DNA from: Pseudomonas asplenii
Lineage (GTDB): Bacteria > Pseudomonadota > Gammaproteobacteria > Pseudomonadales > Pseudomonadaceae
Assembly (NCBI RefSeq): GCF_001293465.1
Contig: NZ_JSYZ01000002.1
Location: 373,367 to 437,366 of the forward strand
Length of the DNA stretch: 64,000 nucleotides
Direction of reading: 5' to 3'
In this document: one piece after another, positions 7,753-16,955 of the stretch
How the letters are laid out: each line of letters opens with the position of its first letter
Position numbering within the stretch: the stretch's first letter is position 1
The notes under the pieces: model-generated
The model's input: the letters and a program-made list of their open reading frames with translations, nothing else
Told to the model about the DNA's origin: nothing
Databases searched by the model: none
Made by a program: the position numbers and the translations under genes

Positions 7753-8853
7753 TCAGTCATGCAGCGGTGCGTTGAGTTTACGGTTGAGGCCGTACCAGGC
7801 CAGGATCCCCAGGGCACCGATCAACCCCAGCACGTAGGCGTTGTAGGGATCGGGCAGGGCCCGCATCAGCAGCACGGTCACGCCGGCACCGACGCCCAGG
7901 GAGACTTCCTTGGCGAACATGCTGTTCTGCTTCACGGAGAAGTAGTCCAGGTAGCTGAACGCACACTCGGCGATGGACAGCAGGGTGACCCAGATGAACG
8001 CGCCGACCAGGGTCTGCACATGGAACAGCGCTGGCGAGGAAAGCACGAGGAAGCCGGCGAAGATGATGCCGATCACGGTAAACACCTTGAACCGGCCGGT
8101 GGCCTCGATGACACGCATCACCGGCACCTGCAGGAACACCACCACGGCACTGTTGAGGATCAGCATCAGGCCATACCAGGAGGGTAATTCGCCGGTTTCC
8201 CGCAGGATCGCCTGGGGCAGGATCGAAAACACGCCGAACAGCTTGATGCCCATGATGATCCCGGCGATCACCCACGGCAGCTTGCCGAGCCAGCCGGCTC
8301 CGCCCTGGCTCTTCGCCGGGGTGGAAATGACCGGGAGCTGCAGGCTCGCGCCCATGGCGACCGGCAGGCACATCAGGACGAAACCGGCGGCGCCGAGAAA
8401 GAACAGGGTGGGGGTCAACTGCGGCGACAGCAGGATCAGGCCGGCGATCAGGCTGCCCATGTTCATGGCCACGCGGTTGTACGCCGCGCCTTCCTTGGTC
8501 TGCGCCGCCTCGCTCTTGATCAGGTAGCCGGCGATGGCTATCCCGTAGGCGAACAGGGCCGCGCCGAACATGACGATGCCCTGGTTGCGGGTCAAGGCCA
8601 GCAGGATCAACCCCGCTCCGGCGCACAGCAGGGTGACGCCGAGGGAGCGCCGGCCGAGCAGCAGCAGGGTCAACGGCAACAGCAGCAGCAACGCGCGATA
8701 GCCCAGCGCCAGGACACTGTTGGTGGCGGTGTCGAGCCAGACGTTGGCCTTGCCCAGTACCGCGAACAGCGACACCGCGGTAATGATCCGAATGATGAAC
8801 AAACGGACGTTAACGGCCGGCTTGGCAATCCCGGCAGTTGTTTCAACACTCAT
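7753..8853 (-). CDS. Multi-pass membrane transporter, probable MFS-type exporter
   Basis: A 366-residue hydrophobic protein with roughly ten to eleven membrane segments in two halves separated by a short polar loop near STPAKSQGGAGWLGKL. I read it as a major facilitator, most likely an exporter of the cluster product or self-resistance, by analogy with the position of BacE in bacilysin clusters; no specific motif proves it. The ATG at 8853 has GAAGAGG 6-7 nt upstream; a longer TTG reading would place this ribosome site inside the gene. It is the first gene of the minus-strand unit and is divergent from the MocR-type regulator. Confidence 0.75.
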   Translation of the reverse strand: MSVETTAGIAKPAVNVRLFIIRIITAVSLFAVLGKANVWLDTATNSVLALGYRALLLLLPLTLLLLGRRSLGVTLLCAGAGLILLALTRNQGIVMFGAALFAYGIAIAGYLIKSEAAQTKEGAAYNRVAMNMGSLIAGLILLSPQLTPTLFFLGAAGFVLMCLPVAMGASLQLPVISTPAKSQGGAGWLGKLPWVIAGIIMGIKLFGVFSILPQAILRETGELPSWYGLMLILNSAVVVFLQVPVMRVIEATGRFKVFTVIGIIFAGFLVLSSPALFHVQTLVGAFIWVTLLSIAECAFSYLDYFSVKQNSMFAKEVSLGVGAGVTVLLMRALPDPYNAYVLGLIGALGILAWYGLNRKLNAPLHD

Positions 8854-8966
8854 GGAGAACCTCTTCAATCAGAACGACGCACTGGATGATGGCGTCGATA
8901 CTAGAGAGCGGAGGTCTTCTTGATCAGAGCAAGTTGGACTAGAATCCTCCGAACTTTATTGCTCGG
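8854..8966. promoter_or_regulatory. Divergent promoter region between exporter and MocR-type regulator
   Basis: This 113-nt gap must carry promoters for both directions. A TAGAAT at 8940-8945 could be the -10 of the regulator, and TAGTAT on the other strand (8898-8903) a -10 for the exporter. Two direct ACTAGA copies at 8900-8905 and 8938-8943 overlap these elements and are candidates for direct-repeat MocR binding. All assignments are by eye. Confidence 0.4.
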
Positions 8967-10391
8967 ATGACCAGTAAAATGCAGGCGCAGAGAGCCGTGA
9001 TCGCTGCCATCGAGTTCGAGCGTGGAGCCCCGCTGGTACAGCAGATCGTCGAACGCTTCACCTCAGCCATCAGCCAGGGCGCCCTCCAACACGGCGCCAA
9101 GCTGCCACCGATCCGTGAACTGTCCGAGCTGATGGGCGTAGGCAAGTCGACAGTCGTCGAAGCCCTGGACCGCTTGCGGGCCAAGGGGCTGGTCGCCTCC
9201 CGGCAGGGCTCGGGGCACTATGTCACGCGCCTGAGCGCGGCCGCCCATGCCGGCGTCGGCCGTGACCTGCTGCCACAGGACACCCTCAGCGTGGTACGGC
9301 GCGCCCTGCTGCTGGACAACGGCGCCCTGCGTCCGGGCTGCGGTTTCCTGCCCTCCTCCTGGCTGCCGGGCGAAGAACTGCTCAAGGCCGCCCGCGGTAC
9401 CCTGCGCTCGACCACCCTTCGCATGGGCGAGGCCGGCGTGCCGGCCGGCTATGTTCCGCTGCGCCAGGCCCTGCGGGTCAAACTGGCGACCTTCGGTATC
9501 GAAGTTCCGGTGGAGCAGGTCGTGACCACCGCCAACACGGTGCAAGCCATCGACATGCTGATGCGCCTGCTGATCAAACCGGGCGATACGGTGCTGCTGG
9601 ACGATCCCTGCTATTTCAACCTGCGCTCGAACCTGTCGCTGCATGGCGCCAGGGTGGTCAGCATCGCCCGCGGTTGCGAGGGGCTGGATTTCACCCACCT
9701 GGAACAACTGCTCGAGCAGCACCGTCCGGTGCTGTACCTGACCAACACCACGCTGCACAACCCGACCGGGCACTCCTTCTCCCCGGCCCAGGTCTATCGC
9801 CTGTTGGAGTTGAGTCACCGGTACGGCTTCCATATCGTCGAGGACGACCTGTACTGCGATATCCAGCACAAGCGCACACCGCGCCTGGCCGCGGCCGGCG
9901 GGCTGGAAAACATCAGCTATGTCTCGGGCTTCACCAAGACGCTGAGCGCCAACAGCCGGGTCAGTTACGCCGTGCTGACACCGGAACTGGCGGCGCGCAT
10001 GATCGCGCTGAAGATGATGAGCGGTGGCGTGACCTCGGAGCTGGCCGAGCAGATGACCTACCGGATGCTCAGCGACGGCAGCTACACCAAGCACGCCCGA
10101 CGGTTGGTCGATCGCCTCTACGAGTCGAACGCACGGGTGGCGCAGTGGCTGGGTGAAGCCGGTTGCGCGGTTTCCTCCTGCCCGGGAGAGGGGCTGTTTC
10201 TCTGGACCCGCCTGCCCGCCGGTATCGACGCCGAAGTGCTGGCCCGCAAGGGGCTGGAAAATGACATTGTGCTGGCGCCGGGCACCTTGCTGAGCGTGGC
10301 CGACGATGCGACGAGTTTCCTGCGGTTCAATGTCGCCCACAGCGATGATGAACGTGTGCGGGAACGCTTCCTGCGCTTGCTCGGCGACTGA
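8967..10391 (+). CDS. MocR/GabR-type transcriptional regulator (GntR HTH plus aminotransferase domain)
   Basis: A 474-residue regulator of the GabR/MocR/PdxR class. Residues about 20-90 form a GntR winged helix (LPPIRELSELMGVGKSTVVEALDRLRAKGLV), and the rest is a fold-type I aminotransferase-like domain. That domain keeps the PLP lysine K324 (SGFTKTLSANSR), N265 in HNPTG, D293/D294 and R331. Such proteins sense PLP or amino compounds through an aldimine and usually control divergently transcribed genes. It faces the exporter-ligase unit, so it is probably the cluster-specific regulator responding to a substrate or product amine. It ends before a terminator shared with cyoE. The start at 8967 has no strong ribosome site; an ATG at 8979 is also in frame. 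Confidence 0.9.
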   Translation: MTSKMQAQRAVIAAIEFERGAPLVQQIVERFTSAISQGALQHGAKLPPIRELSELMGVGKSTVVEALDRLRAKGLVASRQGSGHYVTRLSAAAHAGVGRDLLPQDTLSVVRRALLLDNGALRPGCGFLPSSWLPGEELLKAARGTLRSTTLRMGEAGVPAGYVPLRQALRVKLATFGIEVPVEQVVTTANTVQAIDMLMRLLIKPGDTVLLDDPCYFNLRSNLSLHGARVVSIARGCEGLDFTHLEQLLEQHRPVLYLTNTTLHNPTGHSFSPAQVYRLLELSHRYGFHIVEDDLYCDIQHKRTPRLAAAGGLENISYVSGFTKTLSANSRVSYAVLTPELAARMIALKMMSGGVTSELAEQMTYRMLSDGSYTKHARRLVDRLYESNARVAQWLGEAGCAVSSCPGEGLFLWTRLPAGIDAEVLARKGLENDIVLAPGTLLSVADDATSFLRFNVAHSDDERVRERFLRLLGD

Positions 10392-10408
10392 ATCGCCGGG
10401 CATGTCGC

Positions 10409-10447
10409 AAAAAAAAGCCCCGCACTTCCTGAGAAGGCGGGGCTTTT
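10409..10447. terminator. Bidirectional intrinsic terminator between MocR gene and cyoE
   Basis: The arms AAAAGCCCCGC and GCGGGGCTTTT surround a 13-nt loop, with A-runs on one side and T-runs on the other. It can stop the regulator transcript on the plus strand and the cyo transcript on the minus strand, and it marks the right boundary of the accessory cluster. Confidence 0.85.
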
Positions 10448-10463
10448 CCGTCATGCGGGTCAC

Positions 10464-11351
10464 TCAGTGCGCATAAGTCAGCAACAACTCGGTCGGCACT
10501 TTGAAATCCAGGGACATCATCACGCTCAGGGCGGTAATGGTGAAGATCGAGAACACGAACAGCTTGCGTGCCCAGACCGTGTCATCCACCGCCTTGTAGC
10601 CGGTCCAGGCCATGTACAACCAGTACATGCCCATGGCCGCGGCCACGGCGAGGTAGCTCATGCCGGCATAGCCGCTGAAGGTCAGCATCAGCGTCGCGGC
10701 GACGAAAGCCAGGATGTAGAGCAGGATGTGCTTCTTGGCCACGACGATCCCACGCTTCACCGGCAGCACCGGAATCGATGCGGCCAGGTAGTCGTTGAAG
10801 CGGAAGATCGCGATGGCGTAGGAATGCGGCATCTGCCACAGGCTGAACATCACCAGCAGCGTCAATGCCGCCATGTCGAAGCTGTTGCTGACCGCAACGT
10901 AACCGATCACCGGTGGCATCGCCCCCGACAGACTGCCGATCAGCGTGCCGTGAACCGACTTGCGCTTGAAGTACAGGCTGTAGAGACCGACATAGATGAC
11001 GAAGCCGATCACTGCGAACAGCGCCGCCAACGGGTTGGCGACGCGGTACAGCAAGGCTACGCCGGCAACGCCGAGGACGGTCGCGTAGACCAGTGCCAGT
11101 TTCAGGGAGATGAGACCCTGGACCAGCACGCGGTTCTTGGTGCGCTCCATCTTCAGGTCGATGTCACGGTCGATGCAGTTGTTGAACACGCAACCGGACG
11201 CTACCACCAGCGAAGTGCCGATCATGGCCGCCAGGAAGATGGCCAGATCGACATGCCCCTTGGAGGCCAGGAAGAAACCACCCGCCACAGAAAGCACGTT
11301 ACCGAAAATGATCCCCGGTTTGGTGATTTGGATAAAGTGCTTGAGCGACAT
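10464..11351 (-). CDS. cyoE: Protoheme IX farnesyltransferase (heme O synthase)
   Basis: A 295-residue polytopic UbiA-superfamily enzyme of the inner membrane that adds a farnesyl group to heme b, making the heme O used by the bo3 oxidase encoded upstream. The prenyltransferase signature [18 protein letters not shown] is present near residues 58-75, together with several hydrophobic segments. The length agrees with the family. It is the last gene of cyoABCDE, 10 nt after cyoD, and ends before a strong bidirectional terminator. Confidence 0.96.
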   Translation of the reverse strand: MSLKHFIQITKPGIIFGNVLSVAGGFFLASKGHVDLAIFLAAMIGTSLVVASGCVFNNCIDRDIDLKMERTKNRVLVQGLISLKLALVYATVLGVAGVALLYRVANPLAALFAVIGFVIYVGLYSLYFKRKSVHGTLIGSLSGAMPPVIGYVAVSNSFDMAALTLLVMFSLWQMPHSYAIAIFRFNDYLAASIPVLPVKRGIVVAKKHILLYILAFVAATLMLTFSGYAGMSYLAVAAAMGMYWLYMAWTGYKAVDDTVWARKLFVFSIFTITALSVMMSLDFKVPTELLLTYAH

Positions 11352-11361
11352 CGGGTTTACC

Positions 11362-11691
11362 TCACTTCGCCATCATGACGGCGTGGATGGTGAACATGAT
11401 CCACAGCGACAGACCTACCAGCAGGACGATCACCAGCGCCGCGAAAATGAACGCGATCACGTTGTTGCGCTGCGCGGCGGAACGGTCCAGGTGCAGGAAG
11501 TACACCAGGTGCACCAGCACCTGGATCACGGCGAAGATCAGGATGATCCACAGGGTCGCGGCTTTTGGCAGCGACGGGTACATCACCAGGCCGAACGGGA
11601 TGGCAGTCAGGATGATCGACAGGATAAAGCCGATCATGTAGGACTTCACGCTGCCATGGTTGGCATCACTGGAATGGTGTGCATTAGCCAT
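11362..11691 (-). CDS. cyoD: Cytochrome bo3 ubiquinol oxidase subunit IV
   Basis: A 109-residue protein with three predicted membrane helices (starting near [29 protein letters not shown] and [16 protein letters not shown]), matching subunit IV of heme-copper quinol oxidases. It assists assembly and stability of the CuB centre in subunit I. The ATG directly follows the cyoC stop codon. The length and order are canonical. Confidence 0.95.
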   Translation of the reverse strand: MANAHHSSDANHGSVKSYMIGFILSIILTAIPFGLVMYPSLPKAATLWIILIFAVIQVLVHLVYFLHLDRSAAQRNNVIAFIFAALVIVLLVGLSLWIMFTIHAVMMAK

Positions 11692-12318
11692 TTACAGGGT
11701 CCCCATCAGGTAAACAACGGTGAATACGCAGATCCACACGACGTCCAGGAAGTGCCAGAACAGGCTCAGGCAGCTCAGGCGGGTGGTGTTGGTCGGCGTC
11801 AGGCCGTTTTTCCAGACCTGGTACATCATCACGGCCATCCAGATCAGGCCACTGGTAACGTGCAGACCGTGGGTCCCGACCAGGGTGAAGAAACCGGACA
11901 GGAAGCCGCTGCGGTTCGGACCGTAGCCTTCTTCGATCAGCTTGTGGAATTCGTTGATTTCCATGCCGATGAAGCCCAGGCCGAACAGGAAGGTGATCGC
12001 CAACCAGCCCAGTACCTGGCCTTTCTTGCCCTTGAACAACGCCAGCATGGCGAAGCCGTAGGTGATCGAGCTGAGCAACAGGCAGGCGGTTTCGCCCAGC
12101 ACGTATGGCAGTTCGAAGATGTCGTGGCCCGACGGGCCACCCGCTACGTTGTTAACCAGCACCGCGTACGCTGCGAAGATCGACGCAAACAGGATGCAGT
12201 CGGTCATCAGGTAGAGCCAGAAACCGAATACGGTCATCTCGCCCGAGTCGTGGTGGTGGTCATCGTGCCCATGGTCATGACCATGGGCGTGTCCAGCATG
12301 AGTCACTGCATTCGACAT
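11692..12318 (-). CDS. cyoC: Cytochrome bo3 ubiquinol oxidase subunit III
   Basis: A 208-residue five-helix membrane protein of the CtaG/CyoC type, part of the proton-pumping bo3 quinol oxidase. After a polar N-terminus the sequence [23 protein letters not shown] is the typical first helix. The N-terminal tail is notably histidine-rich, with nine histidines among residues 7-23, which could bind metal ions. It starts 3 nt after cyoB and abuts cyoD. Confidence 0.95.
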   Translation of the reverse strand: MSNAVTHAGHAHGHDHGHDDHHHDSGEMTVFGFWLYLMTDCILFASIFAAYAVLVNNVAGGPSGHDIFELPYVLGETACLLLSSITYGFAMLALFKGKKGQVLGWLAITFLFGLGFIGMEINEFHKLIEEGYGPNRSGFLSGFFTLVGTHGLHVTSGLIWMAVMMYQVWKNGLTPTNTTRLSCLSLFWHFLDVVWICVFTVVYLMGTL

Positions 12319-12321
12319 GGT

Positions 12322-14340
12322 TTAAGCCTTTTCCAACGAGGTTTCAACACGGGAGGCCGGAATCACCTTGGCCGCGACCAGCACCTTGTGCTGTTCGGCT
12401 TCGATGCGTTCGATGGTCTCGACCGGCACCATGTAGCCCTGATCATCACGGGCTGCGTGGATGATGAAATAGATCACGGTACCTGCGAGGCTGGCGATCG
12501 CCATCCACCAGATGTGCCAGATCATCGCGAAACCGAAGACGGTCAGCAGAGCACCCATGACCAGGCCGGTCGCGGTGTTGTTCGGCATGTGGATCGGCTG
12601 GTAACGCTTGGGCACGCTGTAGGCGGTACCGTTTTCCTTGGCTTCGGTGAACGCGTCGACAGCGTCGGCTTTCGGCAGTTCGGCGAAGTTGTAGAACGGC
12701 GGTGGCGACGAGGTCGACCATTCCAGGGTGTGGCCGTTCCATGGGTCGCCGGTCACGTCCAGGTTCTGCTTGCGATCACGCACGCTGACGTAGATCTGGA
12801 TCAGTTGCGAAGCGATACCGAAGGCGATCAGGATCGCACCGACGAAGGCAACGTACAGGTACGGTACCCACTCAGGGTTGGTGGTGGCGTTCAGGCGACG
12901 GGTCATGCCCATGAAGCCCAGAGCGTAGAGCGGCATGAACGCAACGAAGAAGCCGGTGATCCAGAACCAGAAGGCAGCCTTGCCCCAACCTTCATGCAGC
13001 TTGAAGCCGAAGGCTTTCGGGAACCAGAAGCTGAAGCCGGCGATGTAACCGAATACCGCACCGCCGATGATCACGTTGTGGAAGTGCGCGATTACGAACA
13101 GGCTGTTGTGCAGCACGAAGTCGGCACCTGGAACGGCCAGCAGAACGCCGGTCATGCCACCGATGGCGAAGGTCACCATGAAGCCCAGGGTCCACAGGAC
13201 CTGGCTGGTGAAACGCAGACGACCACGGTAGATGGTGAACAGCCAGTTGAACAGCTTCACCCCGGTCGGGATCGAGATCAGCATGGTCGCCAGGCCGAAG
13301 AAGGCGTTGACGTTGGCACCCGAACCCATGGTGAAGAAGTGGTGCAGCCAAACCATGAAGCCCAGCACCGAGATCGCGCCACTGGCGTAGATCATCGAGT
13401 GGTGGCCGAACAGTTTCTTGCCGGAGAAGGTCGAGATGACTTCGGAGAAGACACCGAAAGCCGGCAGGATCAGGATGTAAACCTCGGGGTGACCCCAGGC
13501 CCAGAACAGGTTGACGTACATCATCGGGTTGCCGCCGAGTTCATTGGTGAACACGTGGAAATCCAGATAACGGTCGAGGGTCAGCAGTGCCAGGGTAGCG
13601 GTCAGGATCGGGAACGAAGCCACGATCAGGACGTTGGCCCAGGTGCAGGTCCAGGTGAAGATCGGCATGTCCATCAGTTTCATGCCAGGGGTACGCATCT
13701 TCAGTACGGTGGCCAGGAAGTTGACCCCGGTCAACGTCGTACCCAGACCCGATAGCTGCAGCGCCCAGATGTAGTAGTCCACACCCACGCCCGGACTGTA
13801 TTGCAGCCCCGACAGCGGCGGATAGGCAACCCAGCCGGTCTTGGCGAATTCGCCAACGCCCAGGGACAGGTTGATCAGCACCACGCCGGACACCAGCAGC
13901 CAGAAGCTCAGGGAGTTCAGGAACGGGTAGGCAACGTCACGCGCGCCGATCTGCAGCGGCACGACGATGTTCATCAGGCCGGTGAAGAATGGCATCGCCA
14001 TGAAGATGATCATGATCACACCGTGGGCGGTGAAGATCTGGTCATAGTGATGGGGAGGCAGGTAGCCAGGCGAACCCTCGGTGGCCATGGCCAACTGGGA
14101 ACGCATCATGATCGCGTCGGCGAAGCCGCGCAGCAGCATGACCATGGCGACGATGATGTACATCACGCCGATTTTCTTGTGGTCGACCGAAGTCAGCCAC
14201 TCGGACCACAGGTAGGTCCACTTCTTGAAGTAGGTGATGGCCGCGAAGACCGCCAGGCCACCGATCGCGATCATGGCGAGAGTCACCATGACGATCGGTT
14301 CGTGGAACGGGACCGCGTCCCAGCTTAATTTACCAAACAT
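12322..14340 (-). CDS. cyoB: Cytochrome bo3 ubiquinol oxidase subunit I
   Basis: A 672-residue catalytic subunit carrying heme b, heme o3 and CuB. It reduces oxygen to water with electrons from ubiquinol and pumps protons. Ligand motifs are easy to see: the low-spin heme histidine in AHGVIMIIF, the CuB-linked His-Tyr pair in [12 protein letters not shown], the HH pair in WLHHFFTMG, and the two heme histidines in [10 protein letters not shown]. The full length of about 660-670 residues matches E. coli CyoB. It is separated by 3 nt from both cyoA and cyoC. Confidence 0.97.
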   Translation of the reverse strand: MFGKLSWDAVPFHEPIVMVTLAMIAIGGLAVFAAITYFKKWTYLWSEWLTSVDHKKIGVMYIIVAMVMLLRGFADAIMMRSQLAMATEGSPGYLPPHHYDQIFTAHGVIMIIFMAMPFFTGLMNIVVPLQIGARDVAYPFLNSLSFWLLVSGVVLINLSLGVGEFAKTGWVAYPPLSGLQYSPGVGVDYYIWALQLSGLGTTLTGVNFLATVLKMRTPGMKLMDMPIFTWTCTWANVLIVASFPILTATLALLTLDRYLDFHVFTNELGGNPMMYVNLFWAWGHPEVYILILPAFGVFSEVISTFSGKKLFGHHSMIYASGAISVLGFMVWLHHFFTMGSGANVNAFFGLATMLISIPTGVKLFNWLFTIYRGRLRFTSQVLWTLGFMVTFAIGGMTGVLLAVPGADFVLHNSLFVIAHFHNVIIGGAVFGYIAGFSFWFPKAFGFKLHEGWGKAAFWFWITGFFVAFMPLYALGFMGMTRRLNATTNPEWVPYLYVAFVGAILIAFGIASQLIQIYVSVRDRKQNLDVTGDPWNGHTLEWSTSSPPPFYNFAELPKADAVDAFTEAKENGTAYSVPKRYQPIHMPNNTATGLVMGALLTVFGFAMIWHIWWMAIASLAGTVIYFIIHAARDDQGYMVPVETIERIEAEQHKVLVAAKVIPASRVETSLEKA

Positions 14341-14343
14341 CGT

Positions 14344-15270
14344 TTACTCCTCTGCCCCGGCAGCTGAATGCGAACCTTCCGTTGCGGCCACTTCCTTCTT
14401 CTCGTGCTCGACCGGCTTGCCTGGTTTCATGCCTTCGTACTTGTCAACGATGACCTGGAACAGGTTCGGCGTAACGGAAGAATAAAGCTCGACCGGGTTG
14501 TCCTGGCTCGGCTTGGAAAGTTCTGCGTATTCGGCTTGTTCAAGCTTTTTAGGTGACTGCTTGACCTCAGCAATCCAGGCATCGAAATCCGCCTGGCTGG
14601 TTGCGATCGCTTTGAATTTCATACCGGTGAAGCCGGCACCGCTGTAGTTGGCGGAGATGCCCTCGTACACGTGATTCTCGTTGGAGATCAGGTGCAGCTT
14701 GGTCTGCATGCCAGCCATCGCGTAGATCTGGCCACCCAGGCCCGGGATGAAGAACGAGTTCATCACGGAGTCGGAGGTGATCCGGAAGTTGACGGGGGTG
14801 TTGGCTGGGAACACCAGCTTGTTGACGGTGGCGATACCCTGGTCCGGGTAGATGAACAGCCACTTCCAGTCCAGCGAAACCACTTCGACGTTGATCGGCT
14901 TGACGTCGGATTCCAGCGGACGATAAGGGTCCAGGGCGTGGGTCGACTTGTAGGTCACGATGCCCAGGAACAGGATGATGATGGCCGGAACAGCCCAGAC
15001 CACGATTTCGATCTTGGTCGAGTGGTTCCATTTCGGCGCGTAGGTGGCGTCCTTGTTCGATGCACGATATTTCCATGCAAAGGCAAGGGTCATAAAGATC
15101 ACCGGCACCACGACCAACAGCATCAGCAGCGTGGCGGTGATGATCAGGTTACGTTCGTCCAGGCCTACCTGACCTTTGGGGTCAAGCAAGGTCATGTTGC
15201 ACCCTCCCAGCAACAACGTGCCGAGCAGCGGCAATAAGCCTAGCAATCTGGGGTACCTAGTTTTACTCAT
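14344..15270 (-). CDS. cyoA: Cytochrome bo3 ubiquinol oxidase subunit II, lipoprotein
   Basis: A 308-residue lipoprotein subunit. The signal sequence ends in a lipobox (LLLGGC), followed by two membrane segments and a periplasmic cupredoxin-like domain ([37 protein letters not shown]). Quinol oxidases lack the CuA ligands, and the usual CuA cysteine pair is indeed absent. The ATG at 15270 begins the recognisable signal peptide; the open frame extends upstream but without family similarity. It is the first gene of the operon. Confidence 0.96.
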   Translation of the reverse strand: MSKTRYPRLLGLLPLLGTLLLGGCNMTLLDPKGQVGLDERNLIITATLLMLLVVVPVIFMTLAFAWKYRASNKDATYAPKWNHSTKIEIVVWAVPAIIILFLGIVTYKSTHALDPYRPLESDVKPINVEVVSLDWKWLFIYPDQGIATVNKLVFPANTPVNFRITSDSVMNSFFIPGLGGQIYAMAGMQTKLHLISNENHVYEGISANYSGAGFTGMKFKAIATSQADFDAWIAEVKQSPKKLEQAEYAELSKPSQDNPVELYSSVTPNLFQVIVDKYEGMKPGKPVEHEKKEVAATEGSHSAAGAEE

Positions 15271-16003
15271 CTCACGACCTCTAAAGCAGCTTGCGCAATG
15301 CAGTTGGGTTTTGATCGCCAACACTTCACCCTGCCAAGGGTTGGCATTTTTCTTCAATTGAATAAGGGCCTGCCCTTCGCGCTGATCGCAGATCGGCACA
15401 TCCGGAGCTGGCAGTGAGTCTTATTCGATTTCGTCGGTCAAAGGCCTTGTTACAGACCAATTCCATTTGGTGCGGATACTTGGAAGGTTGCCTGCACCCG
15501 GGATCGCATGGCACCTTTTGGCCCCTGTGCTCGCTCAAAAAATGAACGACGCAGGACACTCAGTGCGGGCGATTGTAGATATGTCGGGTTTTATAAACCA
15601 TGTCTCATCCTGAAATATTTTTTATCAAGTGACGCAACAATCATTCACCGATTTTGCAATGATACAGAATCGTATCGCTTTTCATTATCAACAAGAAGCA
15701 CTGACACCCCCTTCTACCGGACAACCTGACTGGCTCTTCCAGCCTTCCTGAAGCACCCGCCGAGGCCGGTCCAGCCCCTGTAAAACGGGGCCCACGGCGA
15801 CTCTTGGGGAGCGTCGAAGGTACTGGCGGCGGGGCCTGGGGAGAAAAAACGGCCGAGGGAACTTTCCCGGGAATTGTTGTCGATTGCAGAGGCCCAGGTG
15901 AGTCGAAAACGCTCCCTGCGACCGCTGCGACGTGACAATATGTCGCAGTTTTTTCAGGCCTTTTGTTGCCTTCCATCACGGCCTTTTTTACCGCTGCGCA
16001 AAT
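15271..16003. other. Long intergenic region upstream of cyoA
   Basis: About 730 nt separate cyoA from dsbB. No convincing gene was found; short frames here have no ribosome site or family features. The region near 15590-15700 is markedly AT-rich and contains an inverted repeat GATAC-N6-GATAC reversed at 15661-15676 and a weak TTGAT half-site that could belong to an Anr/FNR box. The cyo promoter must lie here, but I could not fix it. Confidence 0.5.
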
Positions 16004-16042
16004 GCGAAAGCGCCCCGATTCCGGGCATCGGAACCGGGGCGC
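16004..16042 (-). terminator. Intrinsic terminator after dsbB
   Basis: Arms GCGCCCCGGTTCC and GGAATCGGGGCGC, read on the minus strand with a single mismatch, form a strong hairpin starting 13 nt after the dsbB stop, followed by a short T run. Confidence 0.75.
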
Positions 16043-16054
16043 CCGAGAGGCCGC

Positions 16055-16564
16055 TCAGCGAGCGTTTTTACGGTTGCGGTAGATCCCCAGCGGCACCAGC
16101 ACCACAGTCAGCACAAAGGCTACCAGAGCCCATTGCGCCAAGGACAGGCCGAGCACCGGCGGGTATGGCGTTTCGCAGAAACCGTCGACCTGGAAGCCCA
16201 GCGGGAACAGTTTGGCCAGCGGCAAGCCGTCGACGATCGGCTGCAGCACATCGATGCCACAACTGACCTGGGGAAAGGCCTGGATATACACATGCCGGCC
16301 GGCCACGGCGAGGCCACCGATCGCGCTCAGCCACACCAGCACTTCCAGCACCGAAAGACTGCGCCGGGTCGGCATGGCCGCGCCGATGAAAGCGAAGATC
16401 GCGATGAACAGCAAGGCATAACGTTGCAGGATGCACAGCGGGCAAGGTGCCTCGCCGAGCACCACCTGCATGTACAGCGCCCCGCCGATCAAGGCCAGGC
16501 AGATCACCCCCAGCAGGACGAGAAAGCGCTTTTCCCGTCCCAACCGCATCATTTCGTCATTCAT
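16055..16564 (-). CDS. dsbB: Disulfide bond formation protein B
   Basis: A 169-residue four-helix inner-membrane protein that reoxidises DsbA and passes electrons to quinones. The two periplasmic cysteine pairs are present: C41 and C44 in the CPLC motif and C102 and C130 in the second loop. The length is typical. It is apparently monocistronic, with a terminator behind it. Its proximity to the quinol oxidase operon is functionally fitting, because DsbB feeds the same quinone pool. Confidence 0.94.
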   Translation of the reverse strand: MNDEMMRLGREKRFLVLLGVICLALIGGALYMQVVLGEAPCPLCILQRYALLFIAIFAFIGAAMPTRRSLSVLEVLVWLSAIGGLAVAGRHVYIQAFPQVSCGIDVLQPIVDGLPLAKLFPLGFQVDGFCETPYPPVLGLSLAQWALVAFVLTVVLVPLGIYRNRKNAR

Positions 16565-16905
16565 CCCGTTTCCCTTGTGACTCGTTATTGGATCAGCCGA
16601 AGGGCAGCGCTGACAGCCGCTGCATCAGGCCGAGGTTGCCTGCGTTCGGCGCACCTGGCGCCATCCGGGCATGGTCGATCCCTGGTTCGCCAGTCTACAC
16701 GCAGCAGATGACCTTTGAGCGTATTCAACACCCGATAAAGACCGGTACTCGCCGCAGCTGCGGCGAATTAACGCGAAGTCGATTAAAGGCGGATTAACCG
16801 TGGCGGGATTTTGCAGAAGGGATATGCAGGAGAGTGCCGATTCTCTTGTAGGAACAGCCTTTCTGGGATCATCACGGCCGGTATTCCGAGAGGCTGTCCG
16901 GCCGC
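16565..16905. other. Intergenic region upstream of dsbB with perfect 18-bp palindrome
   Basis: This gap of about 340 nt has no supported gene. It contains a perfect palindrome TCGCCGCAGCTGCGGCGA at 16749-16766, followed by three ATTAA-centred repeats around 16766-16798 (GAATTAA, GATTAAA, GATTAAC), and an imperfect hairpin at about 16854-16896. The dsbB promoter should be in its left part. The role of the palindrome is unknown. Confidence 0.45.
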
Positions 16906-16940
16906 CAAAAAAGCAAAAGGCCCGCTCGAAGGCGGGCCTT
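16906..16940 (-). terminator. Intrinsic terminator after ycaC-like gene
   Basis: AAGGCCCGC and GCGGGCCTT pair across a 6-nt loop. On the minus strand the stem is followed by TTGC and a run of T residues, 16 nt after the hydrolase stop. Confidence 0.85.
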
Positions 16941-16955
16941 GTGGTTCCGGGTGGA

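Noticed and set aside
1..10391. Identity with the tabtoxin or bacilysin cluster
   Set aside because: The beta-lactam synthetase and dihydrodipicolinate-type enzymes of tabtoxin and the prephenate decarboxylase of bacilysin are absent, and an aminomutase is present instead; only the general logic is shared.
11110..13755. 881-codon open frame on the plus strand opposite cyoD-cyoC-cyoB
   Set aside because: It is antisense to three well-conserved oxidase genes and its translation is rich in H, Q, D and R with no domain, as expected from a high-GC shadow frame.
15590..15700. Fur box or Anr box upstream of cyoA
   Set aside because: Partial matches (GATAATG and TTGAT half-sites, a GATAC dyad) are seen, but none reaches a convincing full consensus, so no named site is claimed.
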